Assembly: GCA_028712345.1 (NCBI GenBank) | Contig: JAQTQF010000096.1 | Span: 1-6,963 of the forward strand | Source of the DNA: Phycisphaerae bacterium | GTDB taxonomy: Bacteria > Planctomycetota > Phycisphaerae > Sedimentisphaerales > UBA12454 | Direction of reading: 5' to 3' | Length of the DNA: 6,963 bases | In this document: one piece after another, positions 5,847-6,963 of the stretch | How the letters are laid out: every line of letters begins with the position of its first letter | Numbering within the stretch: the stretch's first letter is position 1 | The notes under the pieces: model-generated | The model's input: only the letters and a program-made list of their open reading frames with translations | Told to the model about the DNA's origin: nothing | The model's database searches: none | Position numbers and translations under genes: made by a program

Positions 5847-5890
5847 AGTCCTCCATCAGGAGTCCATAGGACTAAGGACTCCTTACGGAG
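5847..5890. repeat. Nested inverted repeats of AGTCC/GGACT words
   Basis: GGAGTCC (5859-5865) pairs with GGACTCC (5876-5882) around 10 nt. Two smaller hairpins, CTCC-ATCA-GGAG (5851-5862) and CTCC-TTAC-GGAG (5879-5890), overlap the ends of that stem, so the large and the small hairpins exclude each other. Confidence 0.5.
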
Positions 5891-5917
5891 AGACCACAGA
5901 GAAATAGCCACGAATGA

Positions 5918-5977
5918 ATCCCGTTAGAAATTGCAGAATACAGGCGTATGCAACAAAAAGGGGATTTCTAACGGGAT
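5918..5977. mobile_element. 60-bp MITE-like insertion with 14-bp perfect terminal inverted repeats
   Basis: ATCCCGTTAGAAAT (5918-5931) and ATTTCTAACGGGAT (5964-5977) are perfect inverted repeats around 32 bp. An inner dyad, TTGC/GCAA plus ATAC/GTAT, makes the whole a nearly continuous hairpin. GA flanks it on both sides (5916-5917, 5978-5979). Removing the element and one GA restores a tandem decamer, CACGAATGAA followed by CACGAATTAA, strong internal evidence that it inserted into that repeat. It encodes nothing, so any transposase must act in trans. Confidence 0.65.
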
Positions 5978-5994
5978 GAACACGAATTAACATA

Positions 5995-6022
5995 GTATTT
6001 GGTATTTGGCATTTAGTATCAC
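5995..6022 (+). repeat. Heptamer tandem repeat (GTATTTG type)
   Basis: Two exact GTATTTG units (5995, 6002) are followed by GCATTTA and GTATCAC, so four 7-bp units in all. It is the third period-7 tract of the window and adjoins the end of the composite repeat. Confidence 0.65.
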
Positions 6023-6052
6023 ACCTGCGGCGGACAAGTTTTACTGATAACC

Positions 6053-6084
6053 GACCTGTCCTGATCGCAGTCGAAGGATAACGG
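6053..6084 (+). repeat. Dispersed repeat fragment (CCTGTCCTGA...GTCGAAGGATAACGG)
   Basis: This contains the CCTGA...GTCGAAGG pattern that I recall as a very common intergenic repeat in diverse bacteria. A shorter related piece, CCGAAGGATAAAATGACA, lies near 6157-6174. The stretch 6085-6197 shows no gene. Confidence 0.35.
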
Positions 6085-6197
6085 AGTCCCCAATAACCAA
6101 TTTATTATTGTTTTTAATATAAATAATTTTCAACAGCCCCGATGGACACTGTTATTCCGAAGGATAAAATGACAGGATGAATATCACTATTTGTCTA

Positions 6198-6311
6198 CTA
6201 CTTGCTCATGCTGATACTTTTGCCAAACTCGTCCCAAAAACCGATAATCGCTTTACCATATTCTTGGAAGTCATTAATTTCCGGATAAATATCTTCACCA
6301 CCCAGCGGCAT
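6198..6311 (-). pseudogene. Short ORF, possible C-terminal gene remnant (37 aa)
   Basis: The frame from ATG at 6311 to TAG at 6198-6200 gives 37 residues, including EINDFQEYGKAIIGFWDEFG, which has a strongly protein-like, amphipathic-helix composition. The frame stays open for another 15 codons upstream of the ATG (read as YPLWKNIHCPIYMPLGG) until a TGA, with no start codon or Shine-Dalgarno sequence. This pattern suits the conserved tail of a gene whose front has been lost. I do not recognise the family; a chance frame is possible. Confidence 0.3.
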
Positions 6312-6391
6312 ATATATTGGGCAATGAATATTTTTCCATAAAGGGTATACAGATAATCAAGAAAAACAAGATTCTTCGCTGTAATGACAAA

Positions 6392-6414
6392 CCGCCGGCA
6401 AAACCAGCGGCTAA
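6392..6414 (-). repeat. REP-like hairpin 1 with TTAG
   Basis: On the plus strand CCGCCGG-CAAAA-CCAGCGG forms a 7-bp stem with one C-A mismatch, followed by CTAA (6411-6414). On the minus strand this is TTAG next to a GC-rich hairpin, the layout of REP sequences. Confidence 0.45.
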
Positions 6415-6425
6415 ATATAAATAAT

Positions 6426-6456
6426 GGATTGCCGCGGCCTGCGGCCTCGCAATGAC
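6426..6456 (+). repeat. Dispersed repeat hairpin (GGATTGC...GCAATGAC)
   Basis: ATTGC (6428-6432) and GCAAT (6449-6453) enclose GGCC-TGC-GGCC. It ends in GCAATGAC like the dispersed element at 5004-5042. The piece at 6369-6388 (AGATTCTTCG...TAATGACA) is another decayed copy. Confidence 0.45.
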
Positions 6457-6497
6457 CCCGATGATACAGCTTCGCATCTCACGGGGCAGGCAACGAA

Positions 6498-6521
6498 CCC
6501 CTTGGCAGGCCAAGGGGCTAA
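6498..6521 (-). repeat. REP-like hairpin 2 with TTAG
   Basis: CCCCTTGG-CAGG-CCAAGGGG (6498-6517) is a perfect 8-bp stem with a 4-nt loop, followed by CTAA (6518-6521), that is TTAG on the minus strand. Confidence 0.55.
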
Positions 6522-6533
6522 ATGAGTAACAAA

Positions 6534-6608
6534 CCCCGCCATCCGCGTCCCTAAGGGACTACGCCGCGACATGGTCCGCCTTTGGCGGATAAATTATGGC
6601 GGGGCTAA
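6534..6608 (-). repeat. REP-like element 3: branched palindrome with TTAG
   Basis: CCCCGCCAT (6534-6542) pairs perfectly with ATGGCGGGG (6596-6604), then CTAA (6605-6608). The 53-nt interior holds two further hairpins, GTCCC-TAA-GGGAC (6547-6559) and TCCGCC-TTT-GGCGGA (6575-6589), so the single strand would fold as a three-way junction. Confidence 0.55.
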
Positions 6609-6654
6609 CCATGAAATACACAAAACTCCCTGCGCTGTCGCTTGGGCTCTGATA

Positions 6655-6691
6655 CCCCCTCTGCTGCTTGCGAAGCAAGAGAGGGGGCTAA
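6655..6691 (-). repeat. REP-like hairpin 4 with TTAG
   Basis: CCCCCTCT (6655-6662) pairs with AGAGGGGG (6680-6687), and CTTGC-GAA-GCAAG (6667-6679) forms the tip with a 4-nt bulge on one side. CTAA follows (6688-6691). A decayed relative may lie at 6628-6650 (TCCC...GGGCT). Confidence 0.55.
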
Positions 6692-6716
6692 CCGAATATC
6701 AGGAATTAAACTATAA

Positions 6717-6745
6717 TTGAATTGCGGGCGGTTAGGTATTATAAT
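6717..6745 (+). promoter_or_regulatory. Sigma70-like promoter of hflX
   Basis: TTGAAT (6717-6722) and a perfect TATAAT (6740-6745) are separated by exactly 17 bp. The start point would be near 6752, giving a leader of about 87 nt before the TTG at 6839. It is the strongest promoter match in the window by consensus and spacing. Confidence 0.75.
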
Positions 6746-6751
6746 GGCTTA

Positions 6752-6768
6752 AAACTTCTAAGAAGTTT
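6752..6768. promoter_or_regulatory. 17-bp perfect dyad at the hflX start point
   Basis: AAACTTCT-A-AGAAGTTT is a perfect dyad lying at about +1 to +17 of the predicted transcript. It could be an operator or a weak 5' hairpin. It is AT-rich and not followed by a clean T-run, so a terminator is unlikely. Confidence 0.35.
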
Positions 6769-6807
6769 AGTTTTTAGTTTTGGGTACTTAGTTCTGAGTT
6801 TTTGTTA
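6766..6807 (+). repeat. Heptamer tandem repeat (TTTAGTT type) in the hflX leader
   Basis: Two exact TTTAGTT units (6766, 6773) are followed by diverged 7-bp units, among them CTTAGTT (6787) and CTGAGTT (6794). This fourth period-7 tract lies inside the predicted hflX leader. Confidence 0.6.
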
Positions 6808-6838
6808 GAGTTTTGCAGTTATGGAGGCATAAGGGTTT

Positions 6839-6963
6839 TTGGAAAAATTTCGTGAAAATATAGCTGTCCGGCAGCAGCGTGCGCTGCTCGTCGGGGCGGT
6901 GTTCAGAAATACATATTATGACAATTTGGCTGAGCTGGTTGCGCTGGTCGAAAGTGCAGGGGC
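6839..6963 (+). CDS. hflX: GTPase HflX, N-terminal fragment (cut by window end)
   Basis: The 41 visible codons match the N-terminal domain of HflX, a ribosome-associated GTPase that rescues or splits stalled ribosomes under stress. The signature is the opening RALLVGAVF (14-22) followed by LAELVALVESAG (30-41), equivalent to the family's RALLVG... LEELxxLxxTAG. The G domain lies beyond the window. The start is TTG at 6839: an in-frame TAA at 6830-6832 rules out upstream starts, and GGAGG (6823-6827) sits 11 nt before the TTG, slightly long but acceptable. The gene has its own promoter at 6717-6745, with a dyad and a heptamer tract in the leader. The identification rests on a short segment, but its pattern is distinctive. 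Confidence 0.75.
   Translation, partial: MEKFRENIAVRQQRALLVGAVFRNTYYDNLAELVALVESAG

Larger units (their letters stand above)
5831..5993 (+). repeat. Composite dispersed repeat with nested palindromes
   Basis: The backbone consists of CCACGGAG, CCACAGAG and CACGAAT words with a period of about 10. It is interrupted twice, by a structured AGTCC/GGACT segment at 5847-5890 and by a 60-bp palindromic insertion at 5918-5977. The backbone resembles the widespread CCACGGAG...CACGAATTAACA intergenic repeat of environmental genomes (recalled). There is no coding potential. Confidence 0.55.

Noticed and set aside
6295..6513. 72-codon open frame on the minus strand.
   Set aside because: It runs through the TTAG hairpins and dispersed repeat fragments and has no conserved protein character; the other frame at 6198-6311 looks more protein-like.

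Overview
The window looks like chromosomal DNA of a Planctomycetota bacterium, most likely the Phycisphaerae/Sedimentisphaerales side. The main evidence is a secreted GLUG-repeat protein ending in a single dockerin-like tag (GDLNxDxxVDxxDFAxLAxxWL style), a C-terminal tag very common in that group. Intergenic DNA is long, repeat-rich and decayed, as often seen in such genomes. The placement is inferred from protein style, not from a marker gene.

Layout. 29-1567 (-): secreted GLUG/dockerin-tag protein with its own sigma70-like promoter at 1594-1621. 1622-2374: about 750 bp without a convincing gene, holding period-7, period-9 and period-10 repeats, two hairpins and a short ORF remnant. 2375-3532 (-): membrane-anchored PIN-TRAM protein (YacL-like). 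3609-4598 (-): LexA/CI-type repressor (XRE helix-turn-helix plus S24 peptidase), 76 bp upstream of the PIN-TRAM gene on the same strand. 4599-4720: divergent control region with a TTGACA promoter and repeated TTTTTCGC operator-like words. 4721-4924 (+): small helical protein that the repressor probably controls. 4925-5542: dispersed-repeat fragments and a degraded coding region. 5543-5707 (-): 54-residue CxxC-x17-CxxC zinc-ribbon protein. 5708-6838: mostly mobile or repetitive DNA, including a 60-bp palindromic insertion inside a decamer repeat, a possible protein remnant, and a cluster of four hairpins all flanked by TTAG (minus strand). 6839-6963 (+): the first 41 codons of hflX, cut by the window end, with a strong promoter at 6717-6745.

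How the parts relate. The clearest regulatory unit is the repressor/small-gene pair. The repressor keeps the Ala-Gly cleavage site and the Ser/Lys dyad of self-cleaving SOS-type repressors, and the small gene starts at a promoter whose start-point region carries an operator-like site. A DNA-damage-inducible module is therefore a reasonable inference. The PIN-TRAM gene may be co-transcribed with the repressor. The other genes look like independent housekeeping (hflX, zinc ribbon) or secreted-surface (GLUG) functions. The most unusual material is non-coding: the TTAG-hairpin cluster, the palindromic insertion, several heptamer tracts, and phased A-tracts.
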